Shown here: positions 7,549-15,807 of the stretch, piece by piece
How positions within the stretch are numbered: position 1 is the first letter of the stretch
How the letters are laid out: every line of letters begins with the position of its first letter
NCBI RefSeq assembly: GCF_900103615.1
Contig: NZ_FNGW01000012.1
Coordinates: 28,120 to 92,119 of the forward strand
Direction of reading: 5' to 3'
From: Romboutsia lituseburensis DSM 797
Lineage (GTDB): Bacteria; Bacillota; Clostridia; Peptostreptococcales; Peptostreptococcaceae
Length of the DNA stretch: 64,000 nt
Notes under the pieces: model-generated
What the model saw: the letters and a program-made list of their open reading frames with translations, nothing else
Told to the model about the DNA's origin: nothing
Databases searched by the model: none
Translations under genes and position numbers: made by a program

Positions 7549-8379
7549 TTAAATTCCAATACCTTTTTTTATACACTTACTAGGGCATATTTTAGCACAT
7601 TCCCCACATCTAATACATTCAAGACTATTAGGGTCTTCATAAACTTTTATATCCATTTTACATTTACTTTGGCAAGCACTACAACTTGTGCATTTAGTTT
7701 TATCTATTTCATATTTATAAGAACTAATTTTATTAAATAATGAATAGAATGCTCCTAGAGGACACACATACCTACAAAACGGTCTATATATAAACACAGA
7801 AAGTAAAATAATTGATATTAAGATAAACATCTTCCAAGCAAATAGATAGCCAACAGCATCCCTTAAAGACTGATTTGAAAGTACTAATGGTATTCCACCT
7901 TCAAGAGTCCCTGCAGGGCATATAAACTCACAGAAGTATGGAGGACTTATTCCAAATTCATTTACCAAGAACATAGGCAATATTATTACAAATAAGATTA
8001 ATATAATATATTTCAAATACTTAAGTACGTTATTAACTTTCTTAGGAACTTTTATTTTCTTTGAAGGTATTTTATATAATAAATCCTGTATAAACCCAAA
8101 CGGACATAACCACCCACATATAAATCTCCCAAATATTACTCCAAATAAACTCATAAATCCTAATACGTATAATGAAAAATCATATTTTATAGTACCGATT
8201 ACCGCCTGTAAAGATCCTATGGGACAAGACCCCATTGCTCCAGGGCAAGAATAGCAATTTAAGCCTGGTACGCAAATACTCTTTACATTTCCTTTATATA
8301 TATTCCCCTTAAAAAATCCGCTTATATTTGCATTCGTAGCAATAGATGCAATTATTTGAGTTATTGTTCTCTTATCCAA
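7549..8379 (-). CDS. NapH/NosR-like polytopic 4Fe-4S ferredoxin protein, 276 aa
   Basis: An N-terminal cysteine cluster, CVPGLNCYSCPGAMGSCPIG, precedes four to five membrane helices. They carry the CP motifs CGWLCPFG and CRYVCPLG typical of NapH/NosR/RdxA membrane proteins. Two C-terminal ferredoxin motifs follow: CTSCSACQSKC and CIRCGECAKICPSKC. The start is TTG, overlapping the end of the upstream CXXC peptide gene. The family passes electrons across the membrane. With an extracytoplasmic thioredoxin-like protein and a CXXC peptide in the same operon, it probably feeds reducing power to exported thiols. That is inference. Confidence 0.85.
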   Translation of the reverse strand: MDKRTITQIIASIATNANISGFFKGNIYKGNVKSICVPGLNCYSCPGAMGSCPIGSLQAVIGTIKYDFSLYVLGFMSLFGVIFGRFICGWLCPFGFIQDLLYKIPSKKIKVPKKVNNVLKYLKYIILILFVIILPMFLVNEFGISPPYFCEFICPAGTLEGGIPLVLSNQSLRDAVGYLFAWKMFILISIILLSVFIYRPFCRYVCPLGAFYSLFNKISSYKYEIDKTKCTSCSACQSKCKMDIKVYEDPNSLECIRCGECAKICPSKCIKKGIGI

Positions 8380-8530
8380 TTCCTATACACTCCAGACATA
8401 TATTTATTGCTTTTTTAAGTACGGTGCTTACCTCATCTCTATATACACCAGTTGAAATAAGCAAAATACTTATTATTAAAATACTGTACCTAATAAAACT
8501 CTCTTTTTTTATCATCTTACATATACACAT
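8372..8530 (-). CDS. CD1871A-family CXXC motif protein, about 52 aa
   Basis: One membrane helix (YSILIISILLISTGVY), then RDEVSTVLKKAINICLECIG with an absolutely typical C-x-x-C near the end, as in the C. difficile CD1871A family. The ATG at 8530 has GGTGTGGGACTT in front of it, 15 bases after the TlpA-like stop; a second in-frame ATG at 8515 is possible. The stop overlaps the start of the 4Fe-4S protein. This places it between a thioredoxin-like lipid-side protein and an electron-transfer protein. A role as a thiol relay in the membrane is inferred. Confidence 0.8.
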   Translation of the reverse strand: MCICKMIKKESFIRYSILIISILLISTGVYRDEVSTVLKKAINICLECIGIG

Positions 8531-8545
8531 AAGTCCCACACCCTA

Positions 8546-9661
8546 TTAATTTAAATCTTGTAATCTTTTATCAATTTCTTTTTTATATTCAGCTTTGCTA
8601 AGTACACCTACTATAAAGTCACCTATTATGTTACCTTCACTATCAACGAAGAATGTAGTAGGAACACCTGATACATCTGTTAATAAACCATTTGTAACAT
8701 TTTTATCTGGAATTAAATTAGTATATTTAACGCCTTTTTTAGATACTATTTGCCTAGCTAAATCTTCAATATCTTTATCTGGTGTATCTGAAACAAGACC
8801 AATTAGATTAACATCATCTTTTTTAACTTCTTCATAAAGTTCTTGAAGTTCTGGCATTTCTTCTATACATGGACCACAGTATGTAGCCCATATATTAACC
8901 ATTGTAAGTTTGCTATCTTTTAATATAGTGCTATCTATGTCCTTATTATCTAAAGTTTTAGTTTTAAAAGTAAACTTACTATTTTCACTTAACTTTTCTA
9001 CCTCAGTAACTGGTTTATATACCTTTACAAAGTTTTTAAAGTTTGAAATCTCACTATATACATTTTCATAATCTTTTTTAGATTTTTCAGAGATGTTACT
9101 TGTGTTTGGTTTATCATTGTACAGTAAAAAAAACTCTAAATTCCCTTCTTTACCTATTGAATCTTTATTTGTATATTTTGAAAATAATTCTTTTTGAACC
9201 TTACCATCTTTCTTGCTTGTATCTATGGTTACTACACGACATAGCTCTTTAAATTCATTAGTTAAATTCATAATTTTTGTAGAAATTTCCTTAATCTTTT
9301 CTTTATCCGTTTCTGGAATTTTCTCTGAATCTTTATTTAATTTCTTAGCTTTTTCCATAGTCTCATCAGGTATAAAACTGATAATTAATTGGCCATTTAT
9401 ATTTTCCTCTGGCTCTGTTGCATATGCATCTATACTTTCTTGTTTAGACTTCCATTTATCAGGATAGGTAAATGAAACTCCTAAGTCATCAAACTGTCTT
9501 CCTGCAAATTCAATGTTCTTTGATTGTTTTGATTCACTTTTAGAATCATTTAAATCTACAGAAGATTTATCATTTGATTTTATTGATATGCAAACAATCC
9601 CCCCCACCATGGCCACACAAACTGTTGCAGCAACTAAGATTTTTGTTAAATTCATTTTCAT
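8546..9661 (-). CDS. TlpA/ResA-like thiol-disulfide oxidoreductase, 371 aa
   Basis: N-terminal signal/anchor (residues 5-27) and a lysine/serine-rich linker. A domain of about 150 residues begins FAGRQFDDLGVSFTYPDKW and looks like a lipoprotein-type beta domain. A C-terminal thioredoxin fold follows, with NIWATYCGPCIEEMP (active-site Cys262 and Cys265) and the cis-proline region GVPTTFFVD. It is much longer than ResA (about 180 aa) because of the extra domain. First gene of the tlpA-CXXC-4Fe-4S operon. The upstream region 9744-9774 holds the motif also found in front of vanY, linking it to the VanRS-like system. Confidence 0.85.
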   Translation of the reverse strand: MKMNLTKILVAATVCVAMVGGIVCISIKSNDKSSVDLNDSKSESKQSKNIEFAGRQFDDLGVSFTYPDKWKSKQESIDAYATEPEENINGQLIISFIPDETMEKAKKLNKDSEKIPETDKEKIKEISTKIMNLTNEFKELCRVVTIDTSKKDGKVQKELFSKYTNKDSIGKEGNLEFFLLYNDKPNTSNISEKSKKDYENVYSEISNFKNFVKVYKPVTEVEKLSENSKFTFKTKTLDNKDIDSTILKDSKLTMVNIWATYCGPCIEEMPELQELYEEVKKDDVNLIGLVSDTPDKDIEDLARQIVSKKGVKYTNLIPDKNVTNGLLTDVSGVPTTFFVDSEGNIIGDFIVGVLSKAEYKKEIDKRLQDLN

Positions 9662-9743
9662 AAAAATTCTCCTTAAATTTTAATATTTTTATTAAATCAC
9701 TTTTAGTGCTCTTTTATTCTATAAAAAGAGTTTTAAGAAAAAT

Positions 9744-9840
9744 ATAAGTAAACCTTAAGATTTATTAAGTTTTAAATAACTTAAGTTTAATATTTAATCA
9801 AAAAAATAGATAATAAAAACTTAAGTACACCTTAAGAAAT
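9744..9840 (-). promoter_or_regulatory. CTTAAG-type repeat region upstream of the tlpA operon
   Basis: ATAAGTAAACCTTAAGATTTATTAAG (9744-9769; minus-strand core CTTAAGGTTTACTTAT) matches, with two changes, the element at 12452-12477 upstream of vanY. Extra CTTAAG sites occur near 9780, 9819 and 9830. An OmpR/VanR-family regulator binds such direct repeats, and the cognate regulator gene lies 2 kb away. Confidence 0.6.
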
Positions 9841-9894
9841 TATTATCTATTTCATATTTAAAATATCTATAAATATTGTATATAATTATTACTT

Positions 9895-11031
9895 TTAAAT
9901 ATTATCTAACTTTAATTGAACCTCAAATATTGTACAGTCATAATCACTTGAAACAGAAATATGGCCTTCATGAAGTTCTATAATATTTTTAGTAATAGCT
10001 AGTCCTAGACCAGAACCACCATCATTTCTATTTCTAGACTTTTCTACTCTATAAAACCTATCAAATATATGTGGTAGGTCAATTGTTGGTATAGGTTCTC
10101 CATAGTTTACAATTTTAACTATAGCTATATTATCTTCTTTTTTAGTTACGATATCAATGTATTTACCTTCTTTTCCATACTTAATAGCATTAGTAATTAA
10201 GTTCTCAAAAGCCCTAACTAACTTAATGGCATCAGCTTGTATTATAAGCTTGTCCTCTGAAAATTTTGTTCTACATTCTACGTTTTCATTTTTAAATATA
10301 TACTCAGACTGAGATGCTATTTGACCCAATAATTCAACTAAATCTATTTGAATGGTATTTAATGTCATAGTATTATTTTGCATTTTAGTAAGATCAAATA
10401 GATCATTTATAAGTAAGTTTAAAGTTTTTGCTTTCTCATAAGCTATACTTGTATAATACCTAAGTTGAACTTCATCTTTATATTTATCGTCCTCAATAAT
10501 GCTTAAGTAGCCTATTATAGATGTTAAAGGTGTTCTAAGATCATGAGAAACGTTAGTAATTAAATCTGTCTTCGTTTGTTGAGCTTTTCTTTCTTCAATT
10601 GTGATATTTCTTAATTGAGCGACTATATTATTGATGTTATTGGCTAATTTTTTTATATTACCAGCATCATTTAAATCAATTACGTTATTTAAATTTCCAT
10701 TTGCCATTTCTTCTACGTTTTCTATTAGAGATATTATATTCTTGCTTTTTTTATACGATATTATAGTGTATATACATAGTGATATTATTGTAAATATAAT
10801 TACATAAATTAAGTCTCCATTTAAAAGGCTTTTTAGATACATAAAATAGTCAACTGAGTAAGTAATAAAGTCATATTTAGATGTTCTGTATAATGCATCT
10901 GCTTTATTATATAAAATATATAACAATCCTGCTGCTAAAGAACAGCTAAAAATAAGGTAAATAATAGGCATAAACATGTATCTTAATATAGGTAAGTTAG
11001 CTTTTATCTTATTTTTCAATTTTATAGCCAA
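9895..11031 (-). CDS. VanS-like sensor histidine kinase, 378 aa
   Basis: Two membrane helices (about residues 15-40 and 75-92) bracket a short external loop. Then come a HAMP-like segment (ENVEEMANGNLNNVIDL), an H-box ITNVSHDLRTPLTSIIGYL, an N-box NLITNAIKYG and G-boxes around RNDGGSGLGLAITK. The TTG start at 11031 overlaps the regulator by 23 bases; a second TTG at 11019 is better spaced from the GGGGGG run. The partner is the response regulator immediately upstream. Orthology to VanS is by arrangement with vanY, not by detailed comparison. Confidence 0.85.
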   Translation of the reverse strand: MAIKLKNKIKANLPILRYMFMPIIYLIFSCSLAAGLLYILYNKADALYRTSKYDFITYSVDYFMYLKSLLNGDLIYVIIFTIISLCIYTIISYKKSKNIISLIENVEEMANGNLNNVIDLNDAGNIKKLANNINNIVAQLRNITIEERKAQQTKTDLITNVSHDLRTPLTSIIGYLSIIEDDKYKDEVQLRYYTSIAYEKAKTLNLLINDLFDLTKMQNNTMTLNTIQIDLVELLGQIASQSEYIFKNENVECRTKFSEDKLIIQADAIKLVRAFENLITNAIKYGKEGKYIDIVTKKEDNIAIVKIVNYGEPIPTIDLPHIFDRFYRVEKSRNRNDGGSGLGLAITKNIIELHEGHISVSSDYDCTIFEVQLKLDNI

Positions 11032-11698
11032 CCCCCCATACAGTATGGATTATCTTTTGTCCATTCATATGTTTTTCGATTTTATCTCTTATTCTACTAA
11101 TATGAACCATAACAGTGTTATTAGATTGGTAATATTCTTCTTTCCATATCTTTCTAAAAATAGCTTCGGAACTAAGTACTGAGCCCCTATTAACGGCTAG
11201 CATGCATAATATATCAAACTCTCTAGATGTTAAAGGTATCTCTTCTTCATCTACGGTAACTCTATGTTGATTTTTATCTATAGTTAAATTCTCTATGTGA
11301 ATAAGATTATTTGAATTTTTATCATTATTAAAATAATAAGCTCTTCTTAAAAGGGCTTTTACCCTAACAAGCAACTCTAAAGTATTAAATGGTTTTGTAA
11401 TATAGTCATCAGCACCAGTCATTATGCCTTGTATTTTATCCATATCCTCTGACTTAGCACTTAACATTAGAATAGGTATATTTAAGTTTCTTCTGATTTT
11501 ACTGCATACTTCTATTCCGTTTAATCTTGGCATCATTACATCTAATATAATTAACTGAAATTCTTCTTTTTCTAAAATATCAAGAGCATCTTGCCCATCA
11601 CATGCTTTTACAACACTAAAACCCTCATTAGAAAGGCATATTTCTAAAAGATTTCTTATTTCATTATCATCATCTACAACAAGAATTTTATTTTTCAA
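11009..11698 (-). CDS. VanR-like OmpR-family response regulator, 229 aa
   Basis: Receiver domain with acidic pocket VVDDDNE, phospho-acceptor Asp53 (ILDVMMPR) and ADDYITKPF. The C-terminal winged helix spans about 130-229 (LTSREFDILCMLAVNRG, HISRIRDKIE, VWGVGYKIEK). TTG start after CAGGAGGTAACTT. The gene sits between the VanY-type carboxypeptidase and the kinase, all co-directional, so it is a vanY-R-S operon. The shared CTTAAG motif suggests it also controls the tlpA operon. Confidence 0.88.
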   Translation of the reverse strand: MKNKILVVDDDNEIRNLLEICLSNEGFSVVKACDGQDALDILEKEEFQLIILDVMMPRLNGIEVCSKIRRNLNIPILMLSAKSEDMDKIQGIMTGADDYITKPFNTLELLVRVKALLRRAYYFNNDKNSNNLIHIENLTIDKNQHRVTVDEEEIPLTSREFDILCMLAVNRGSVLSSEAIFRKIWKEEYYQSNNTVMVHISRIRDKIEKHMNGQKIIHTVWGVGYKIEK

Positions 11699-11717
11699 TT
11701 TTAAAGTTACCTCCTGA

Positions 11718-12389
11718 TTAATTTTCTATAAACTCTTCAAATGTTATTTGCTCTTCATAAATCTTTTTAGCAGTTTCTTTCCCTACATACCTTATATGCC
11801 AAGGCTCATATGCTACACCTGTTATATCTTCCTTATTTTCAGGATATCTAAGAATAAATCCATAGTTATGTGCATTTTTAGCTAGCCATTGTGCTTCTTC
11901 AGTAGACTTAACAAACCATCTATCTTCATTGGTTATATCTATTGCGAATCCTGTTTGGTGCTCGCTTTTACCAGGCTTTGCAACATATCTATCTGCTTCT
12001 TTTTTTCCAACAGATCTTATTCTATTATAATATATATTCTTTTGAGAGTCATATGATCTATATGCTGACATTCCTAAAAGCTTTATACCTTCTTGTTCAG
12101 CGGATCTAAATAACTCTTCTATAGCCATTGAACTTTCTGATTTCATATACCTTTCTTCCTCATTAGCGCTATCTGCAAAAGGTATATTTGGCTTCACTAG
12201 ATTGCTAGGCTTATAGTCTGAATCTAATGGATTTTCTTTATTAACTAAAATTAAATTTGGCTCAACCTCTTCAACTTCTTGAATTCCTTTGTCATTTGCA
12301 AAGTTAAGACTTAAGTCCTCATATTTATAACTTATAAAAAATGCTGCTATTGATAGTACTCCTACTAATATTATTGATTTAAATTTCAT
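11718..12389 (-). CDS. VanY-type D-alanyl-D-alanine carboxypeptidase (M15B), 223 aa
   Basis: N-terminal signal/anchor (residues 4-20). The zinc-peptidase core has SAYRSYDSQ (108-116), KSEHQTGFAID (141-151; the S-x-H-x-x-G-x-A-x-D motif) and YEPWHIRYVG (194-203; the E-x-W-H motif), so all three zinc ligands and the catalytic Glu are present. It trims the terminal D-Ala of peptidoglycan stems. First gene of the operon with the response regulator and kinase. No D-Ala-D-Lac or D-Ser ligase genes are near, so this alone is not a vancomycin-resistance cluster. Confidence 0.9.
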   Translation of the reverse strand: MKFKSIILVGVLSIAAFFISYKYEDLSLNFANDKGIQEVEEVEPNLILVNKENPLDSDYKPSNLVKPNIPFADSANEEERYMKSESSMAIEELFRSAEQEGIKLLGMSAYRSYDSQKNIYYNRIRSVGKKEADRYVAKPGKSEHQTGFAIDITNEDRWFVKSTEEAQWLAKNAHNYGFILRYPENKEDITGVAYEPWHIRYVGKETAKKIYEEQITFEEFIEN

Positions 12390-12451
12390 ATCTGAATTCT
12401 CCTTATCTACTTTTGATAAGATAATTTTAAATTCTAGATATTAATTAATTT

Positions 12452-12479
12452 ATAAGTAAATCTTAAGTTTTATTAAGAA
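12452..12479 (-). promoter_or_regulatory. CTTAAG-type element upstream of vanY
   Basis: ATAAGTAAATCTTAAGTTTTATTAAG matches the element upstream of tlpA with two changes and the same orientation relative to the gene start. Confidence 0.6.
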
Positions 12480-12765
12480 ATTATATTATTACTTAGTATA
12501 CGTACAATAATAAAAATACATAAATAAATTTATAAGCTATAATCTACGCTTTTTATTGATGACAATATTAATTATGAATCTGCCCAAATTCTAATGTCAC
12601 TGTGCTATAATTAAGGTAAATCAATATCTGTGGTTTAAACTAAATCTTAAAATATTTTTTAATAAACTAGCACTACTACAAGTAGCCATGTAGAGTGTAT
12701 AGTTTCTTTTTTTGCTCAAATACAATTAAATTTATATATATTACTTTATATTTATATAGGAAAAA
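12480..12765. other. Intergenic region without recognisable gene
   Basis: AT-rich spacer between divergent vanY and the XRE module. It contains ACGTAC-type dyads near 12500 but no ORF with a ribosome site. Its right part holds the operators described next. Confidence 0.5.
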
Positions 12766-12867
12766 GGAAAGTAAGCTTGACAATATATAAATACAACTAT
12801 ACAATTTAATGGAAAGTAACCTTTACATATAAATTTAATTTAATAATAAATGGAAAGTTAACTTTCC
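12766..12867. promoter_or_regulatory. Three GGAAAGTNA operators of the XRE module
   Basis: GGAAAGTAAGCTTGAC (12766), GGAAAGTAACCTTTAC (12811) and the perfect 16-bp palindrome GGAAAGTTAACTTTCC (12852) lie at 41-45 bp spacing just upstream of the XRE regulator. This is a typical autoregulatory operator series. Confidence 0.65.
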
Positions 12868-12889
12868 TTCGAGAAAAGGAGAGAATGTC

Positions 12890-13087
12890 TTGAAAAATCG
12901 GTTAGAAGAAATTAGAAAGCAAAATAAAGTGACTCAAGAGGAATTAGCATCTGCGCTAGAAGTATCTAGACAGACTATAGGATCTTTAGAAAATGGTAGA
13001 TATAATCCATCTATACTTTTGGCGTTTAAAATTGCCAGATATTTTGGAATGTCTATTGAAGAAATATTTATTTATGAGGAGGATTAA
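12890..13087 (+). CDS. XRE-family HTH regulator, 65 aa
   Basis: A single HTH_3 domain: RLEEIRKQNKVTQEELASAL, then EVSRQTIGSLENGRYNPS and a short C-terminal helix ending EEIFIYEED. TTG start after AAAGGAGAGAATGTC. It resembles the compact YozG/SdpR-neighbour type regulators that accompany small membrane proteins. The next gene starts 2 bases after its stop, so the two are translationally coupled. A close relative heads the second module at 15372. Three operators upstream argue for self-repression. Confidence 0.9.
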   Translation: MKNRLEEIRKQNKVTQEELASALEVSRQTIGSLENGRYNPSILLAFKIARYFGMSIEEIFIYEED

Positions 13088-13089
13088 AA

Positions 13090-13512
13090 ATGAAAACTAT
13101 AAAGTTATATAAAGAAAAAGTAAAACTTATATTTTTAATACTTAGTACTGTTATTTTTTTTAGTTTAGGTTATATTGTATTGAATGGTGAAAATTACTCA
13201 TCAGCGTTATTAGGGGTTTCAGCAGCATCTCTTGGACTTTCGTTGTTCCAAATAAAAAGAGTCTGTACTTTTACCAAAAGACCTGAAACTTATACTAATG
13301 AACAAATTGAACTTAAAGATGAAAGAAATATAATGTTAGTAGAAAAATCAAAATCATGTGCTTATGATATAGAAACATTTGTTATATTAGGAATAACTGC
13401 ATATGCTATATATTCAGATAATGTAGGTTTTGTATTAGCAGTACTTGTTTTATGGTCTATTCGTATTTTTTCATTTTTCTATTATTTTTCTAAAAAAAAT
13501 AATGAGTACTAA
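13090..13512 (+). CDS. DER-motif membrane protein (DUF2178-like), 140 aa
   Basis: Two N-terminal helices (residues about 12-28 and 37-50), a cytoplasmic loop with EQIELKDERNIML, and two C-terminal helices. The K-D-E-R-N loop between helix pairs is shared with the next gene (ERKDERNKF) and with 15386-15784 (EFDERDEL). Coupled to the XRE regulator. The family is uncharacterised; XRE plus DER-protein pairs are common in Firmicutes and are often annotated as DUF2178 or DUF3796. I infer an envelope-stress or immunity-type role from the arrangement only. Confidence 0.7.
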   Translation: MKTIKLYKEKVKLIFLILSTVIFFSLGYIVLNGENYSSALLGVSAASLGLSLFQIKRVCTFTKRPETYTNEQIELKDERNIMLVEKSKSCAYDIETFVILGITAYAIYSDNVGFVLAVLVLWSIRIFSFFYYFSKKNNEY

Positions 13513-13637
13513 TAGGTTAAATATACTTAGAAAAAGGGATTTTATACAATATATAGATTAATAGATTGTGCTTAACATTAGCTAGGTTTATTAATTAAAT
13601 GAAAAGAAAAAATATATTTATTAGGGAGAGAATTATA

Positions 13638-14075
13638 ATGCAAATTAAACAAGATGAGAAGTTCAGCAAACTTTTATTTGTATTTGGTGTAATTATATTA
13701 TTAATAGGAGTTGTAATTTTAATATTAGGACCATCTAATGATGTTTTGGATAGGATATCAGATTTATGTACTGGATTAGGCTTTGGTTCAATCTGTGGGG
13801 GATTAGGAGGCTTATACGGGGTTAGAAAATTGAAAAAAGACCCTGCTAAGTTTAAGCAAATTGAAGTTGAAAGAAAAGATGAAAGAAATAAATTTATAAA
13901 ATATCAAGCAAAGGCAAAATCAGGAGAAATAATTAATTGGCTGGTTATTATAATTGCTTATGTGTGCATTGCAATGAATTCTCCATCATGGATTACTTTT
14001 TCATTGCTAGCAATTTTTATTTCAAAGTATGTATTTGAGATAATTCTATCAAATCAATACTCTAAAAAGTTCTAG
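13638..14075 (+). CDS. DER-motif membrane protein, 145 aa
   Basis: Start taken at ATG 13638, which follows GGGAGAGAATTATA; an in-frame ATG at 13599 lacks a ribosome site. Four hydrophobic segments occur, with a glycine-rich stretch (CTGLGFGSICGGLGGLYG) after the first helix, then KLKKDPAKFKQIEVERKDERN and two more helices. Same loop motif as the preceding protein, and same operon. The terminator at 14116-14160 ends the unit. Function unknown. Confidence 0.65.
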   Translation: MQIKQDEKFSKLLFVFGVIILLIGVVILILGPSNDVLDRISDLCTGLGFGSICGGLGGLYGVRKLKKDPAKFKQIEVERKDERNKFIKYQAKAKSGEIINWLVIIIAYVCIAMNSPSWITFSLLAIFISKYVFEIILSNQYSKKF

Positions 14076-14115
14076 ATTTGATTATATTTATTAAATTAAT
14101 TTTAAGATATCTAAT

Positions 14116-14160
14116 AAAAGAGCCTACAACCCTTATATACAGGGTTATAGGCCTTTTTAT
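14116..14160. terminator. Terminator of the first XRE/DER module
   Basis: AAAAGAGCCTACAACCCT, loop, AGGGTTATAGGCCTTTTTAT; long stem with a T-run on the plus strand. Confidence 0.85.
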
Positions 14161-14187
14161 TAGGATTTAAAAGTTACTTCTGATGAC

Positions 14188-14727
14188 TTATTTCATGTTT
14201 TTAATATATTGTTCTTTCATTAATGCATAAATTAAGTGAAGTGACTTTTTATCACCATAATCTCTAATATATTCATCTATAAATTTCATACCAAGCCTTT
14301 CTAAAACCTTGATAGAGCTTTTATTTTCAGGAATTACTTGAGCAATAATTTTATCTGTATTAAGTGTAGAGAATGCGTAAGATATACAAGCATTTATACC
14401 TTCTGTTGCGTACCCATTTCCCCAATACTCTTGTTTTAATATGTATGCAATTTCAATGTAATCAGTATTTTTTATATTTACTGGGATTATCCCCATTATT
14501 CCAATTACTCTGTTGCTGTTCTTTTCTATGGCTATATAATAGCTATATCCATATTTTTCGTATTGTTCCATGATTTTATTTATCCAAGTTTGTACTTCAT
14601 CATCTGAATAAGTTTGTCCCCATCCAATAAGCATTAAATCTTTGTTTTGAAGAATAGATTTCATTTCTTTATAGTCATTTTGATTTATTTTTCTTAATAT
14701 TAATCTATCTGTTTCTATAATTTTCAT
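14188..14727 (-). CDS. GNAT family N-acetyltransferase (RimJ/RimL-like), 179 aa
   Basis: Begins IIETDRLILRKINQNDYKEM, the standard start of RimJ/RimL-type GNATs. Motif A is EIAYILKQEYWGNGYATEGI (acetyl-CoA loop Y-W-G-N-G-Y-A) and motif B KIIAQVIPENKSSIKVLERLGMKF. It probably acetylates N-termini or small amines; the substrate cannot be predicted. Monocistronic, with ribosome site AAAGGGGGATAAATC. Confidence 0.88.
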   Translation of the reverse strand: MKIIETDRLILRKINQNDYKEMKSILQNKDLMLIGWGQTYSDDEVQTWINKIMEQYEKYGYSYYIAIEKNSNRVIGIMGIIPVNIKNTDYIEIAYILKQEYWGNGYATEGINACISYAFSTLNTDKIIAQVIPENKSSIKVLERLGMKFIDEYIRDYGDKKSLHLIYALMKEQYIKNMK

Positions 14728-14794
14728 AATTGATTTATCCCCCTTTTATAATGAATTGTATCACTATATGTTTAATTAAAATTTAAAATATATA

Positions 14795-14856
14795 AAAATA
14801 GCCTCTTTAGTATGGATTTATCACTACTTCCATTTATTAAAAAGAGGTTATTTTTA
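14795..14856. terminator. Terminator-like hairpin
   Basis: AAAATAGCCTCTTT, a loop of about 32 bases, then AAAGAGGTTATTTTTA. The stem has one G-T pair and T-rich 3' flanks. It lies between two minus-strand genes. Confidence 0.6.
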
Positions 14857-14928
14857 CATTCTATAAAGTTTTATAAAAAGCAAATTATATGTATTAATTA
14901 GATACAAAACTATTGTAACATTTCAACT

Positions 14929-15138
14929 TTATTTTACTATGAATGATATTATACCTAAGATTATGCATATGATACCACCTAAAAATTGTCCTATTCCTGA
15001 TGCTTCTCCATTTATTACTAAGTCAAATACATTTTTACTTATTTTGTTTTTTCCAAATAACATATTATTATTTTTTATAATAAATGTACCCCAAGCAGTT
15101 AATATTGATCCGAAAACTATTATTATTACACCTAACAT
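14929..15138 (-). CDS. Two-helix small membrane protein, 69 aa
   Basis: Helix 1 (residues 2-20, IIIVFGSILTAWGTFII), a polar loop with FGKNKISKNVFDLVINGEASG, and helix 2 (FLGGIICIILGIISFIV). It is the last gene of the second XRE/DER operon, 31 bases after the XRE regulator's stop. Family not recognised. Confidence 0.65.
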   Translation of the reverse strand: MLGVIIIVFGSILTAWGTFIIKNNNMLFGKNKISKNVFDLVINGEASGIGQFLGGIICIILGIISFIVK

Positions 15139-15168
15139 TTTAAATTTCTCCTTTTTCTTTTAATCTAA

Positions 15169-15372
15169 TTATTTATCACTATCTTCAAAGATGAAAACTT
15201 CTTCTATCGGTAAATCAAATACCGACGCTATTCTAAATGCAAGTAAAACAGATGGGTTATATGTTTGTTTCTCTAAAGATATAATTGTTCTTGATGAAAC
15301 ATATACTTTATCTGCTAATTCTTGCTGTGTTATACCATACTCTGATCTTAAATCCTTAACTCTATTTTTCAT
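15169..15372 (-). CDS. XRE-family HTH regulator, 67 aa
   Basis: MKNRVKDLRSEYGITQQELA, then VYVSSRTIISLEKQTYNPSV and EEVFIFEDSDK. Close to the regulator at 12890 (shared S-R-x-T-I-x-S-L-E and F-x-I-E-E-x-F-I-x-E). ATG at 15372 is preceded by TTAGGTGG; the GTG three codons upstream is less likely. It follows the DER membrane gene (opposite gene order to the first module). Confidence 0.88.
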   Translation of the reverse strand: MKNRVKDLRSEYGITQQELADKVYVSSRTIISLEKQTYNPSVLLAFRIASVFDLPIEEVFIFEDSDK

Positions 15373-15385
15373 TGACACCACCTAA

Positions 15386-15784
15386 CTATATTATGCGTTC
15401 ATAATATTTTCTAGATAAAAATTGAATGATGATACCAGCTAAAAGCACTATAAATAAAGCGTTAGTTGCTGGTATTGTAATAAAGTTAGCAACTGACATA
15501 GTTATAAATAATACAAATGTTGTAAGTATTAATGTTAGACCTGAGGATTTTCCTTGTATCAGCTCATCTCTTTCATCAAACTCTTTTGAAAGTTCTAAAT
15601 CAACTTCTTTACGATTTCTCTTATATTTTATATAAGAAACTATACTATAAATTAAAAGTATAGAACCTATTATTACAGCATAATAACCATGCAAGCTATT
15701 TATAGATTTATTAAAAAATAATTCTATTGCACCAAATGATATAAAAAATATTGATGTTATGATTTGCAAAATAAACTTATTCAT
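15386..15784 (-). CDS. DER-motif membrane protein, 132 aa
   Basis: Helices at about 5-20, 32-50, 83-102 and 105-122, with the loop KEVDLELSKEFDERDELIQGK carrying the D-E-R motif. It ends FLSRKYYERII. It heads the second XRE/DER operon directly behind the large palindrome at 15808-15851. Probably a paralogue of the proteins at 13090 and 13638. Function unknown. Confidence 0.7.
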   Translation of the reverse strand: MNKFILQIITSIFFISFGAIELFFNKSINSLHGYYAVIIGSILLIYSIVSYIKYKRNRKEVDLELSKEFDERDELIQGKSSGLTLILTTFVLFITMSVANFITIPATNALFIVLLAGIIIQFLSRKYYERII

Positions 15785-15807
15785 TTTATAATCCTCCTAT
15801 ATAGTGT

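Noticed and set aside
11718..12389. Vancomycin-resistance gene cluster
   Set aside because: Only VanY-, VanR- and VanS-like genes are present; no D-Ala-D-Lac/D-Ser ligase or VanX/VanT gene lies nearby. The VanZ-like gene is 6 kb away in a different operon.
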